Below are positions 17,620 to 25,811 of a DNA stretch of 64,000 nucleotides, in pieces. Below the pieces are notes generated by a model, which had not been told where the DNA came from, ran no database searches, and saw only the letters and a list, made by a program, of their open reading frames with translations. The position numbers and the translations under genes are program-made. The stretch covers positions 124,001-188,000 of the forward strand of contig JAEVZS010000022.1 in assembly GCA_023392125.1 (NCBI GenBank). The letters are read 5' to 3'. The DNA is from Bacteroidota bacterium (GTDB lineage Bacteria; Bacteroidota; Bacteroidia; Cytophagales; Cytophagaceae). Numbering within the stretch: position 1 is the stretch's first letter; each line of letters starts with the position of its first letter.

Positions 17620-19911
17620 ATGAGGTTTTCAAATGCTTTAATACTGGGAGCATCCATTCTTGCCCTTACATTCTGTAAAAGGCCTGATGAGATAAAACCC
17701 AACGAAAGCACCCCTAATGCAAAAGTCAGTGCTGCTGCGTTTACCCGGTTTGACCATGTAATAACAGCCAATGAGCATCAGATTGATGGTAAAGCAAGAA
17801 ATATCAAGCCCGGCGATGTCATTGGGATCGAAGCTGGAACCAGAACCAGAGCCCTGTTATTTACCAATATTGTCGGAGAAGCAGGTAAGCCCGTTATCAT
17901 CGTAAATAAAGGTGGTAAAGCGATCATTAAGCCCGGTGGCAATTACGGAATCAAGTTTGAAAACAGCAAACACTTCCGTATCACAGGAACCGGAGATGCT
18001 AAAACCACATACGGAATTGAGGTTGATGGCGGACATATAAGTGTAACCATGGAAAAGCTCACTACCAACTTTGAGGTTGACCATCTTGAAATTCACAACA
18101 GTGGATTTGCCGGTTTAATGGCCAAAACCGATCCAAGCTGTGATGAAGCAACATGGAGAGACAATTTTACCATGAGAGACCTGAACATTCACCACAACTA
18201 TGTTCACCACGTCAAAGGTGAAGGCTTCTACATCGGTAACTCATTCTACAATAATGGCAGACAGTTAAGTTGTGGCAGCATCATGCCACATAGCATTGAA
18301 AATGTAAAGCTGCACAATAATAGAACTGAGTATACTGGTTGTGAAGGAATTCAGGTAGGATGCGTCATCAAAGGAGCAGAAGTGTACAATAACAAAGTAT
18401 CCTATTTTGGTCAGGATCCGTTTGCCGCCGCGCAAAACAACGGAATCCAGATCGGTGAAGGTACCGGCGGAAAACTGTACAATAATATTGTAAGCAATGG
18501 TCCAGGCAATGGCCTAATCATATTAGGACTCGGAGACAATGTCATATATAACAATGTGGTAATTAACCCCGGAACAAATGGTGTATTTTGTGATGAACGC
18601 TATACTCCCGGACCAGGCTTCACCTTTATTAACAATACCATCATTAACCCTGGCAACGATGGTATGCGGCTCTATTCCGAACTTGTTTCATACAATAAAG
18701 TATTCAACAACATTATTGTAATGTCCGGAAACGGCAAATTCTTAAACACCAGATCGGGTTTAAAACTGGAGGAATCCAACAATATCATGACCAAAAACAT
18801 CGCCGAGCTAAAATTCAAATCTCCTTCTCAGAACGATTACAGTCTGACTGCGGGCTCTCCGGCTATTGACAAAGGCATGAATGTGGGCAGTTACGGCATC
18901 TCTTTCGACTTTAACAATACTTCCAGACCTGCCGGCAACGGATACGACATAGGTGCTTATGAGTTTGGCGGCACAAAGTTACCTGATGATAATGACAACG
19001 GCGGCGGCAGTGAAACCCCGGGTGGTGGTGATAATGGCGGAGGAAACAACGGAGGAGGAGAAACCCCGGGTGGAGGCGGCTCTACACCTGAGCAGCCGCA
19101 AAATCTCAGTGTTACTGACTTTATCCTGATTGACGCCAATACCAACAAAGAGATTGCGACATTAACCGATGGATATGTTATTAATCTTGCCCAAACAGGT
19201 ACAACAAAGTTCAATATAAAAGCCAACACCCAAGGGCAGACAGGTTCCGTAATATTCCGCTTCAATAACAATACCAATCGTACGGAGAATGAAGCCCCAT
19301 ATGCCCTGTTCGGAGATAGCAAGGGGAACTACAATGCAGGTACACTGGCAACAGGCTCCCATACATTAACCGGAACCCCCTTCTCATCCCCTTCAGGAAA
19401 AGGAACCCAGGGCACTGCCAAAACAATAACTTTCACTGTCGTTCAGAAAGACGCTCCAACTCTGAGCAATGCTGTCTTCAAAGTATCAGAAGATGTATAT
19501 ATTCAGGATGGAAAGAAAGTAAACAGTGCAGAGATCAGGGTAGACAGAAACAGAAAGACTGCCTACCTGAAGTTTAAAGTTGAGGGACTTCAGACAAACA
19601 AAGCACAACGTGCTATCCTGCAAATAAGAGGAAATATCAGTAAGGGCAATGGTCCTGTAAAAGTCTACCTTGCCGCTCATAACAACTGGAACGAAGCCAG
19701 CATTGCTGCGGCAAGCGCTCCGGCTAAGTTGTCAGAAATCGGTACGATCAATACATCTTTCAACTCCGGATCGCTCTACACGGTTGATATCACCGATGCA
19801 ATAAAAGGTGACGGTACGTATACACTGATTCTTGATAAAGCAGCAGGAGCAAACGACTTCTCCTTCAAAGCAAAAGAATCAGGACAGGGTGCTACACTCA
19901 TAATCAATTAA
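17620..19911 (+). CDS. Surface lipoprotein: parallel beta-helix plus Gly-rich linker and carbohydrate-type C-terminal modules
   Basis: 763 aa. The lipobox ALTFC has Cys19, so an outer-membrane lipoprotein is expected. Residues ~45-445 form a right-handed parallel beta-helix (recurrent VYNNKVS, IYNNVVINPG, FINNTIINPG turns) with conserved blocks KTDPSCD, GEGFYIGNSF and EGIQVGC. A Gly/Pro/Asn/Asp linker (~450-490) follows. A beta-sandwich region (~495-610, TDFILIDANTNKEIATLTDG, ENEAPYALFGD) resembles modules common in Bacteroidota surface proteins. The final ~145 residues (VYIQDGKKVNS, TAYLKFKVEGL, TLILDKAAG) resemble DNRLRE/CBM96-type domains. Beta-helix proteins are often polysaccharide lyases, hydrolases or epimerases, so action on the local exopolysaccharide is inferred. 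Confidence 0.8.
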   Translation: MRFSNALILGASILALTFCKRPDEIKPNESTPNAKVSAAAFTRFDHVITANEHQIDGKARNIKPGDVIGIEAGTRTRALLFTNIVGEAGKPVIIVNKGGKAIIKPGGNYGIKFENSKHFRITGTGDAKTTYGIEVDGGHISVTMEKLTTNFEVDHLEIHNSGFAGLMAKTDPSCDEATWRDNFTMRDLNIHHNYVHHVKGEGFYIGNSFYNNGRQLSCGSIMPHSIENVKLHNNRTEYTGCEGIQVGCVIKGAEVYNNKVSYFGQDPFAAAQNNGIQIGEGTGGKLYNNIVSNGPGNGLIILGLGDNVIYNNVVINPGTNGVFCDERYTPGPGFTFINNTIINPGNDGMRLYSELVSYNKVFNNIIVMSGNGKFLNTRSGLKLEESNNIMTKNIAELKFKSPSQNDYSLTAGSPAIDKGMNVGSYGISFDFNNTSRPAGNGYDIGAYEFGGTKLPDDNDNGGGSETPGGGDNGGGNNGGGETPGGGGSTPEQPQNLSVTDFILIDANTNKEIATLTDGYVINLAQTGTTKFNIKANTQGQTGSVIFRFNNNTNRTENEAPYALFGDSKGNYNAGTLATGSHTLTGTPFSSPSGKGTQGTAKTITFTVVQKDAPTLSNAVFKVSEDVYIQDGKKVNSAEIRVDRNRKTAYLKFKVEGLQTNKAQRAILQIRGNISKGNGPVKVYLAAHNNWNEASIAAASAPAKLSEIGTINTSFNSGSLYTVDITDAIKGDGTYTLILDKAAGANDFSFKAKESGQGATLIIN

Positions 19912-19935
19912 AACAAACAGTCTGGGTTTATTTTT

Positions 19936-19977
19936 CAGGGAGCCGGAAACCATTGGACCGGTTCCCTGTTTTTTTAT
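19936..19977 (+). terminator. Intrinsic terminator after beta-helix lipoprotein gene
   Basis: An 11-bp stem with one G-T pair (CAGGGAGCCGG at 19936-19946, CCGGTTCCCTG at 19958-19968) is followed by a run of T. It separates the two beta-helix genes. Confidence 0.85.
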
Positions 19978-20007
19978 GCAGCATTGATATTTTTAACCCT
20001 TAACCCG

Positions 20008-21306
20008 ATGAAATATCTTTTCTGTACAATACCGGTGTTTTTATTATTCACCCAGGTCATACATGGTAAGTGTAAGTATACGATCCCGGCCGACGTTACT
20101 TATTTTGATGCTTTCAGATACAAATTCAGAGGCGGCGATACTCTGTGTGTTGAGGGCGGCACCAGACGACTACTCCAGATCAAACACCTTCTGGGCGACT
20201 CACTCAATCCTATTGTTATTATTAATAAGGGGCAGGTTATTATCAACAATACCGACTTTTATTACGGATTCAAAATTCACAATTGCCAGTATTTCAAATT
20301 AACAGGAACCGGCAATCCCGATATTGCTTATGGCTTCCGGATTACCGGTACAGGCTCACAGGCACCGGGTCTTCATATTACGGGCCTGAGTTCTGATTTT
20401 GAAGTTGAGCATATTGAGATATGCAGCACAGGTTTTTCCGGCATTATGAGTAAATCAGACCCTTCCTGCGATCATAGCACCAACAGGGAAAACTTTCTGC
20501 AGAAAAATGTCTACTTCCATCATAACTATATTCATGATGTTGCAGGTGAAGGAATGTATATCGGTAATTCATTCTACCGCGGTTTTGCCAAAAGCCGAAA
20601 ATGTATGGGAGACACCTTATTCCCTCACGAAATCCGGAATCTGAGAATTTATAACAATAAAATTGAAAACACAGGATGGGAAGGCATCCAGGTTGGCTGT
20701 GCAAGCAATAATGTACAGGTATACAATAACTTTATACAAAACTTTGGCCTTGATAAAATGTCAGGGCAGAACAATGGGTTGCAAATCGGAGAAGGTACAA
20801 CCGGACTGTTTTTCAATAATATCATTCGCAAGGGAAACGGCAATGGCATTATTGTTCTGGGGCAGGGACAGATTCTCATATACAATAATTATATAGGAAA
20901 CTGCAAAGCCTCTGGTATTTTCTGCGATAACCGTACAGATTCCGGCAACGATATCATTGTTGTTTTAAACAATACAATTGACAACTTTGGGCTGAACGGA
21001 ATCCGCTGGTACAATGAAAACGCTCATACCATATTTTCCCATAACCTGATTATCAATACGGATGAAGATGAAAAGGAATACTTCCTTTTCCACCCTCATG
21101 ATCTGAAACAGGAGAGTGAGAACAACCAGACCGGAAAATCATATGAAGCTCTAAACGTTGTTATTGATCCCGAAGGTAATGTAGAATGTCAGACCATAGT
21201 CGAGCATGGCAAGTCTGTAAACCTCCTTAAGCAGTTACTGGATAATGCAAATATATCCTTGCATAACAAAATGGGAGCCTGGCTCAAAGCAGACCAATTC
21301 AGGTAA
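20008..21306 (+). CDS. Exported parallel beta-helix protein (paralogue of the upstream lipoprotein)
   Basis: 432 aa from ATG 20008. A TTG at 19984 would add 8 residues ahead of the signal peptide and is unlikely. The signal peptide is MKYLFCTIPVFLLFTQVIHG. The mature protein is essentially one right-handed beta-helix domain, collinear with residues ~40-420 of the upstream protein. It shares KSDPSCD, NFLQKNVYFHHNYIHDV, GEGMYIGNSF, EGIQVGC and NNGLQIGEGT. The shared Cys residues suggest disulfides outside the cytoplasm. It lacks the lipobox, linker and C-terminal modules, so it is probably soluble in the periplasm. The end overlaps the convergent glycosyltransferase gene by 8 bp. Enzymatic activity on polysaccharide is inferred only. 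Confidence 0.8.
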   Translation: MKYLFCTIPVFLLFTQVIHGKCKYTIPADVTYFDAFRYKFRGGDTLCVEGGTRRLLQIKHLLGDSLNPIVIINKGQVIINNTDFYYGFKIHNCQYFKLTGTGNPDIAYGFRITGTGSQAPGLHITGLSSDFEVEHIEICSTGFSGIMSKSDPSCDHSTNRENFLQKNVYFHHNYIHDVAGEGMYIGNSFYRGFAKSRKCMGDTLFPHEIRNLRIYNNKIENTGWEGIQVGCASNNVQVYNNFIQNFGLDKMSGQNNGLQIGEGTTGLFFNNIIRKGNGNGIIVLGQGQILIYNNYIGNCKASGIFCDNRTDSGNDIIVVLNNTIDNFGLNGIRWYNENAHTIFSHNLIINTDEDEKEYFLFHPHDLKQESENNQTGKSYEALNVVIDPEGNVECQTIVEHGKSVNLLKQLLDNANISLHNKMGAWLKADQFR

Positions 21307-22168
21307 TATGCTCATGTTTGGCTGAATGCTTTTGGTTGATATAAATATTAAGACGCTTCAATTCTTTTATGGCTCTGTTTTGAAATGCTTTAGACAAACT
21401 TCCATCGGCCATCAAACGCCGGTCACTTGTCCATACTCTTGCATCATAATCTGTAACCTGATATAGCTCCCCCTGCTTCATTAATTGCAGCGCCATCCAG
21501 CCATCCTCACTCCTGCCGGTTACCGAACGACACAAGTCATGCTTAAATCCGCCAACCGCCTCTGCATCCGATTTCCTGAAAGCGAATGTAAAACCCATAA
21601 CATTGACACATTCCCGATTGATTTTCTTCAGTCTGAAAAAGTTCTCCGCAACAACCTCGTAAAATGCAAGGAACATCCGGCTGTTGCCGGGAGAAGGAAT
21701 AAAAGAATAAGTACCATATACACAGCTTATAGCTGCGCCATATAAAGGATGTACCATGCTGTTGATCCAGTTTTTTGGATAAATAGAATCTGAATCCGCA
21801 TTCAGAATAAATTTCCCTCGTGCAGCATCCAGTCCACCCTGCCTCGCATAGCTAATTCCCTGATCTTTTACAAACACTGATTGTACTCCGCAAGCATTCA
21901 GAATTTCCTGAGTTCTGTCTGTCGAATTGTTATTGGCAACAATAAGTTCTGTTTTATAATCAGTTTCAATCTCTGAGATCGAAGATAACGTATTCAACAG
22001 ATTACTTTCTTCATTATACGCCGGTATGACAATACTCACTTCCGGGTCCTGACATTGAAAACGTTTCAGGTTTGATTTAATCATTTCAATCCTCTCAACA
22101 GGAAGATTGGAAGGATTATAACCAAAATAATGCTTATGAATCCAATTGGGTAAAGAAAATCTGTCCAT
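21299..22168 (-). CDS. Family 2 glycosyltransferase
   Basis: 289 aa from ATG 22168; a GTG directly before it is less likely. GT2 landmarks: VSIVIPAYNEESN (~44-56), ELIVANNNSTDRTQEI (~74-89), the DxD-like ILNADSDSIYP (~120-130), and GRSEDGWMALQLMKQG with acidic acceptor-site residues. There is no membrane helix, so it is a cytoplasmic enzyme adding a sugar to a lipid-linked or surface glycan. It lies on the opposite strand from the rest of the locus and converges on the beta-helix gene. Confidence 0.85.
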   Translation of the reverse strand: MDRFSLPNWIHKHYFGYNPSNLPVERIEMIKSNLKRFQCQDPEVSIVIPAYNEESNLLNTLSSISEIETDYKTELIVANNNSTDRTQEILNACGVQSVFVKDQGISYARQGGLDAARGKFILNADSDSIYPKNWINSMVHPLYGAAISCVYGTYSFIPSPGNSRMFLAFYEVVAENFFRLKKINRECVNVMGFTFAFRKSDAEAVGGFKHDLCRSVTGRSEDGWMALQLMKQGELYQVTDYDARVWTSDRRLMADGSLSKAFQNRAIKELKRLNIYINQKHSAKHEHIT

Positions 22169-22348
22169 CACAAAACCATGTTTTCCAAGTAACAGCTCAT
22201 CCCGGAAAATTGTTAATGGTACAATTCTTTAAACAAAATCACTCTGTTCGGTATTCTAATTAGGAAATGCAGAAACTAAAAACGCGCATTTAAAACAATG
22301 GGCTACAGCCCGATATTTCATTTAGCACAAGGTCTAAAAGTATATTTT

Positions 22349-22996
22349 ATGAAAGAGCTTCTTCAAAAATATAAAAGTAATGCCCGGTTAAAAGAATTTA
22401 TACTCTGGACGCTAATTCCCAAAAATCAGGCGAGACCAAGATGGTGGGTCAAAAATTTTTTAAACCCTTTTATGCACTCTGTGGGGAAAAACAGTCTGAT
22501 CCGGAAAAACACACGAATGGACCTGCTGCCATTTCGCAAGTTTTCTCTTGGAAAAAATTCCACTATTGAAGACTTCTCTGTTGTAAACAATGGCATGGGT
22601 ACGGTAACTATCGGAAATGAAGTACGAATCGGGTTATCCAATGTAGTTATTGGTCCCGTTCACATAGGCAATCAGGTCATCCTTGCCCAGAATGTTGTGC
22701 TTTCCGGTCTCAATCACGGATATCAGGACATAGAGACACCAATCTGTAAGCAGCCATGTACTACGGCAAAGATCACTATTGAGGACGAATGCTGGATTGG
22801 TGCAAATGTAGTAGTAACAGCCGGAGTTACTGTCGGCAAGCACTCTATCATAGCAGCCGGAAGTGTGGTTACCAAAGATATCCCGCCTTATAGCATTGCA
22901 GCCGGCAATCCTGCCAGGATAATCAAGAAATACAATGCACAAAGCGGCCAGTGGGAGAAAGTCGCAGACGATGCTCTATTAAAAAAAGTCTCATAG
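22349..22996 (+). CDS. Left-handed beta-helix (hexapeptide) acyltransferase
   Basis: 215 aa from ATG 22349 (MKELLQKYKSN). ATG 22298 would give 232 aa and cannot be excluded, but the added residues do not look like family sequence. Hexapeptide repeats run from ~75 to 195 (IGNEVRIG, IGPVHIGNQVILAQNVVLSG, IGANVVVTAGVTVG, AAGSVVTKDIPP). The catalytic-type His is in LNHGYQD. The end AAGNPARIIKKY is the classic WcaF/MaaX-type C-terminus. The inferred role is O-acetylation of a sugar in the surface polysaccharide. The next glycosyltransferase starts 19 bp downstream. Confidence 0.85.
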   Translation: MKELLQKYKSNARLKEFILWTLIPKNQARPRWWVKNFLNPFMHSVGKNSLIRKNTRMDLLPFRKFSLGKNSTIEDFSVVNNGMGTVTIGNEVRIGLSNVVIGPVHIGNQVILAQNVVLSGLNHGYQDIETPICKQPCTTAKITIEDECWIGANVVVTAGVTVGKHSIIAAGSVVTKDIPPYSIAAGNPARIIKKYNAQSGQWEKVADDALLKKVS

Positions 22997-23015
22997 ATCT
23001 GCAAAATACACTCAT

Positions 23016-24209
23016 ATGAATCTCACTACCCTGTTTTCAATTCTTTTTTGGCTAAGTCTTGCCGTTGCTTTTTATGCGTATGCAGGTTATGGTATCGTAA
23101 TTTACATTTTAGTAAGGCTCAAACGCCTTTTTTTTAGCCACAGACAACTTCCGGATCAATCATTCGAACCCGAAGTAACCTTTGTTGTTCCCTGCTACAA
23201 TGAAATTGACTTTATAGATTCAAAAATCAGCAACTGTCTGAATCTGGATTACCCCAAAAACAAGCTTAAACTGGTATTCATTACCGATGGCTCTAATGAT
23301 GGCACCAATGTAAAAGCGTCTTCCTATCCGGAGGTAACAGTGCTGCATGAAAATCAACGCAAAGGAAAGTCTGCTGCCGAAAATCGCGTAATGCGACATG
23401 TAGATTCCCCCATAGTTGTTTTTTCAGATGCAAACACTATGCTTCCTTCCCATGCCATACGAGCAATTGTGAGGCATTACGCAGACCCTGAAATTGGCGC
23501 CGTTTCGGGGGAAAAGCGAATCATTTCCGGAGATAAAGATAATGCCAGTGGCGCCGGAGAAGGAATTTACTGGAAGTACGAATCTTTTCTGAAGAAAATG
23601 GATTCCGAACTATACAGTATAGTCGGAGCAGCCGGAGAGTTGTTTTCCTTTCGCAGGGAATTGTATACAGATCTTGAAGAAGACACCATTCTTGACGACT
23701 TTATCGAATCGCTCAGAATCGCACAAAAAGGTTACAGGGTTGTATACGAACCGGAGGCCTACGCAATGGAAACAGCTTCTGATTCGGTAAAAGAAGAGCT
23801 GAAAAGAAAAATAAGAATCTGCGCGGGCGGATGGCAGTCCATGCATCGCCTGACAGCACTTTTAAATCCGTTCAGATATGGGATACTGACTTTTCAGTAC
23901 ATATCGCACCGGGTGCTACGCTGGAGCATTGTTCCGGTATTGCTGCTTTTTATGTTTCCGATAAATGCCTGGTTGTCATCGGTCAACTCATTCTATCAGC
24001 TATTCTTTTACGGACAATGCCTGTTTTATGCAATGGCAATTACCGGCTGGTTTCTGGAAAACAGACAGATCAAAGTCAAGTTACTATTTGTCCCTTATTA
24101 TTTCTTTATAATGAACTACGCAGTCTTTCTGGGCTTTTTCAGGTATATAAGCGGCAAACAGGCAGCAGCCTGGGAGCGGGCAAAAAGAGGAACAATCATG
24201 GAATCATAA
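23016..24209 (+). CDS. Membrane family 2 glycosyltransferase (cellulose synthase-like)
   Basis: 397 aa. N-terminal helix (LFSILFWLSLAVAFYAYAGYGIVIYIL, ~5-31). The GT2 domain has VTFVVPCYNE (~54-63), LVFITDGSNDG (~83-93), VVFSDANTM (~132-140) and TILDDF with catalytic acidic residues. A GGWQSM segment stands in the place of the QxxRW motif. Two or three C-terminal helices follow (SIVPVLLLFMFPINAWLS, LFVPYYFFIMNYAVFLGFF). Predicted membrane enzyme of glycan chain assembly or export. It is the last gene of the glycan locus; the housekeeping rpsU promoter follows. Confidence 0.85.
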   Translation: MNLTTLFSILFWLSLAVAFYAYAGYGIVIYILVRLKRLFFSHRQLPDQSFEPEVTFVVPCYNEIDFIDSKISNCLNLDYPKNKLKLVFITDGSNDGTNVKASSYPEVTVLHENQRKGKSAAENRVMRHVDSPIVVFSDANTMLPSHAIRAIVRHYADPEIGAVSGEKRIISGDKDNASGAGEGIYWKYESFLKKMDSELYSIVGAAGELFSFRRELYTDLEEDTILDDFIESLRIAQKGYRVVYEPEAYAMETASDSVKEELKRKIRICAGGWQSMHRLTALLNPFRYGILTFQYISHRVLRWSIVPVLLLFMFPINAWLSSVNSFYQLFFYGQCLFYAMAITGWFLENRQIKVKLLFVPYYFFIMNYAVFLGFFRYISGKQAAAWERAKRGTIMES

Positions 24210-24222
24210 AAAGAAACCAAAA

Positions 24223-24254
24223 CTTGCTTATCATATGTTTATTTAATAAATTTG
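24223..24254 (+). promoter_or_regulatory. Bacteroidota-type promoter of rpsU
   Basis: CTTG at 24223-24226 as the -33 element, 20 bp spacer, and TAAATTTG at 24247-24254 as the -7 element. The ATG of rpsU is 40 bp downstream. Confidence 0.6.
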
Positions 24255-24294
24255 CATCCCTTTGAATAAAATAAATTAGGAAGGTTATTTATTT

Positions 24295-24486
24295 ATGATC
24301 GTAGTTAACGTAAAAGAAAACGAGTCAATAGACAGAGCTCTTAAGAGATTCAAGAAAAAATTTGAAAGAACTGGTGTTCTTAAGGAATTAAGAAGCAGAG
24401 GGCATTTCGAAAAACCTTCTGTTAGTAGAAGAAACGAAATCATCCGGGCAAGATATAGAGAAAGAATGCAACAAAAAGGAGCTTAA
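24295..24486 (+). CDS. rpsU: 30S ribosomal protein S21
   Basis: 63 aa, normal length. The sequence (MIVVNVKENESIDRALKRFKK, then VLKELRSRGHFEKPSVSRR, RARYRERMQQKG) is typical S21, a small basic protein of the 30S platform near the anti-Shine-Dalgarno end of 16S rRNA. It is followed 39 bp downstream by a xerC-type recombinase and then hpf, a conserved Bacteroidota order. Confidence 0.95.
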   Translation: MIVVNVKENESIDRALKRFKKKFERTGVLKELRSRGHFEKPSVSRRNEIIRARYRERMQQKGA

Positions 24487-24525
24487 TCCTTTTTCGGCTT
24501 TCTTGAATTTGGTTATATTGGTAGT

Positions 24526-25422
24526 ATGTGTACGACTTCCAGTATAACCGATATTTTTTTGGATCATCTCCAGTCTGAAAAGCGATATTCTGCTCATACC
24601 ATTACATCGTACAGACACGATCTCGGTCAGTTTGAGGATTACATAAAGTTGAACTATAATAGATCTTCTCTGGAGGTAGAAAAACATTTTTATATCCGCG
24701 AATGGGTGGCCAGTCTTTCTGAGCAGAATTTCTCTGCAAGAACAATCAACCGAAAGATCGCCTGTCTTAAGTCCTTCTATAAATTTCTTCAACGCAGATC
24801 CCTGATTGAAAAGAATCCGATGCAACAAGTCGTGTCTCTCAAATCAGGCAAGACAATACCGGTTTTTGTTACAGAAGAGTCCATCGCTCAGATCCTGGAT
24901 CATTTTTCCTATACCGACGATTTTCCCGGTACACGAGACAAGCTGGTAATTGAGCTTTTATACGGCACCGGCATTCGTCTGGCTGAGTTGGTCAATACCA
25001 AAGACTGCGATATTAATCTGTACGAAAAGCTGATCAAAATAACCGGTAAAGGAAACAAGGAACGCTTCATACCTTTAAACAAATCGCTGGCAGAACTGAT
25101 TAAACTATATAGTTCCCAAAAAACTCTTCTTTTGCAAAACGAATCGAAGAGTTTTATCGTAACAGATAACGGGAAGGCCGTTTATCCAGGCTTTATTTAC
25201 AGGCTAGTAAAAAAATATCTGTCCATGATTCCGGTACTTGAAAAAACCAGTCCGCATGTATTACGACATACATTCGCTACACATCTGCTCAATAAGGGAG
25301 CAGACCTGAATGCGATCAAGGATTTGCTCGGACATAGCAGTCTGGCGGCTACACAGGTATATACACATAATTCGCTTGATAAAATAAAAGCTATTTTTGA
25401 TCAGGCTCATCCCAAAGCATAA
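24526..25422 (+). CDS. xerC: Tyrosine recombinase XerC/XerD family
   Basis: 298 aa, usual length. The N-terminal SAM-like core-binding domain (~5-95) precedes the catalytic domain with all active-site residues visible: Arg151 (GTGIRLAEL), Lys175 (GKGNKER), His244 and Arg247 (HVLRHTFATH), His270 (LLGHSS) and nucleophile Tyr279 (QVYTH). XerC/XerD resolve chromosome dimers at dif. Its place between rpsU and hpf matches the housekeeping Bacteroidota xerC rather than a mobile-element integrase. No dif site was recognised nearby. Confidence 0.9.
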   Translation: MCTTSSITDIFLDHLQSEKRYSAHTITSYRHDLGQFEDYIKLNYNRSSLEVEKHFYIREWVASLSEQNFSARTINRKIACLKSFYKFLQRRSLIEKNPMQQVVSLKSGKTIPVFVTEESIAQILDHFSYTDDFPGTRDKLVIELLYGTGIRLAELVNTKDCDINLYEKLIKITGKGNKERFIPLNKSLAELIKLYSSQKTLLLQNESKSFIVTDNGKAVYPGFIYRLVKKYLSMIPVLEKTSPHVLRHTFATHLLNKGADLNAIKDLLGHSSLAATQVYTHNSLDKIKAIFDQAHPKA

Positions 25423-25450
25423 ATAAGTTTAACTTTTAAATTGTGAAGAC

Positions 25451-25756
25451 ATGAAATTGCAGATTCAATCCATCCATTTTAACGCAGACCAGAAGCTTCT
25501 TGATTTTATCCAGAAAAAAATGGATAAGCTCGATACATTTTTTGACCGGATTGTCGACGGAGACGTTTATTTGAAAGTTGAAAGCAATGATCAGAAAGGC
25601 AACAAATGGGTACATATACAATTGAATTTACCCAATAAGACTTCGTTGAATGTAAAAGAGCAGGCAAACACCTTCGAAGAAGCGATTGACATCGCTTATG
25701 AAAGTCTTGCCCGCCAGTTGAAAAAATCCAAAGATAAAATGAGCGAACAACGATAA
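25451..25756 (+). CDS. hpf: Ribosome hibernation-promoting factor / RaiA family
   Basis: 101 aa, the short form. Features: MKLQIQSIHFNADQKLLDFIQKKM, strand-forming VDGDVYLKVES, and the conserved region TFEEAIDIAYESLARQLKK. The protein binds the 30S decoding region and promotes ribosome inactivation or dimerisation in stationary phase. Last gene of rpsU-xerC-hpf; its stop codon lies inside the long palindromic terminator. Confidence 0.9.
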   Translation: MKLQIQSIHFNADQKLLDFIQKKMDKLDTFFDRIVDGDVYLKVESNDQKGNKWVHIQLNLPNKTSLNVKEQANTFEEAIDIAYESLARQLKKSKDKMSEQR

Positions 25757-25796
25757 TAAAAAAAGCCCCGGATCCGGGGCTTTTTTTATTATCGTT
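25749..25796. terminator. Bidirectional terminator: 48-bp perfect palindrome between hpf and metK
   Basis: Two 23-bp arms (25749-25771, 25774-25796) are perfect inverse complements around a 2-nt centre. The G+C core GCCCCGG/CCGGGGC is flanked by seven A on the left and seven T on the right, so it can end transcripts from both convergent genes. The left arm covers the hpf stop codon. Confidence 0.9.
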
Positions 25797-25811
25797 AGCA
25801 ATTCGCTTCTG

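Noticed and set aside
18957..19322. Minus-strand frame rich in Pro within the beta-helix lipoprotein gene
   Set aside because: It is the antisense of the Gly-rich linker; the sense frame has full domain support.
24526..25422. Tyrosine recombinase as a sign of a mobile element
   Set aside because: It sits in the conserved rpsU-xerC-hpf order, with no att repeats, cargo or tRNA target. It is the housekeeping xerC.
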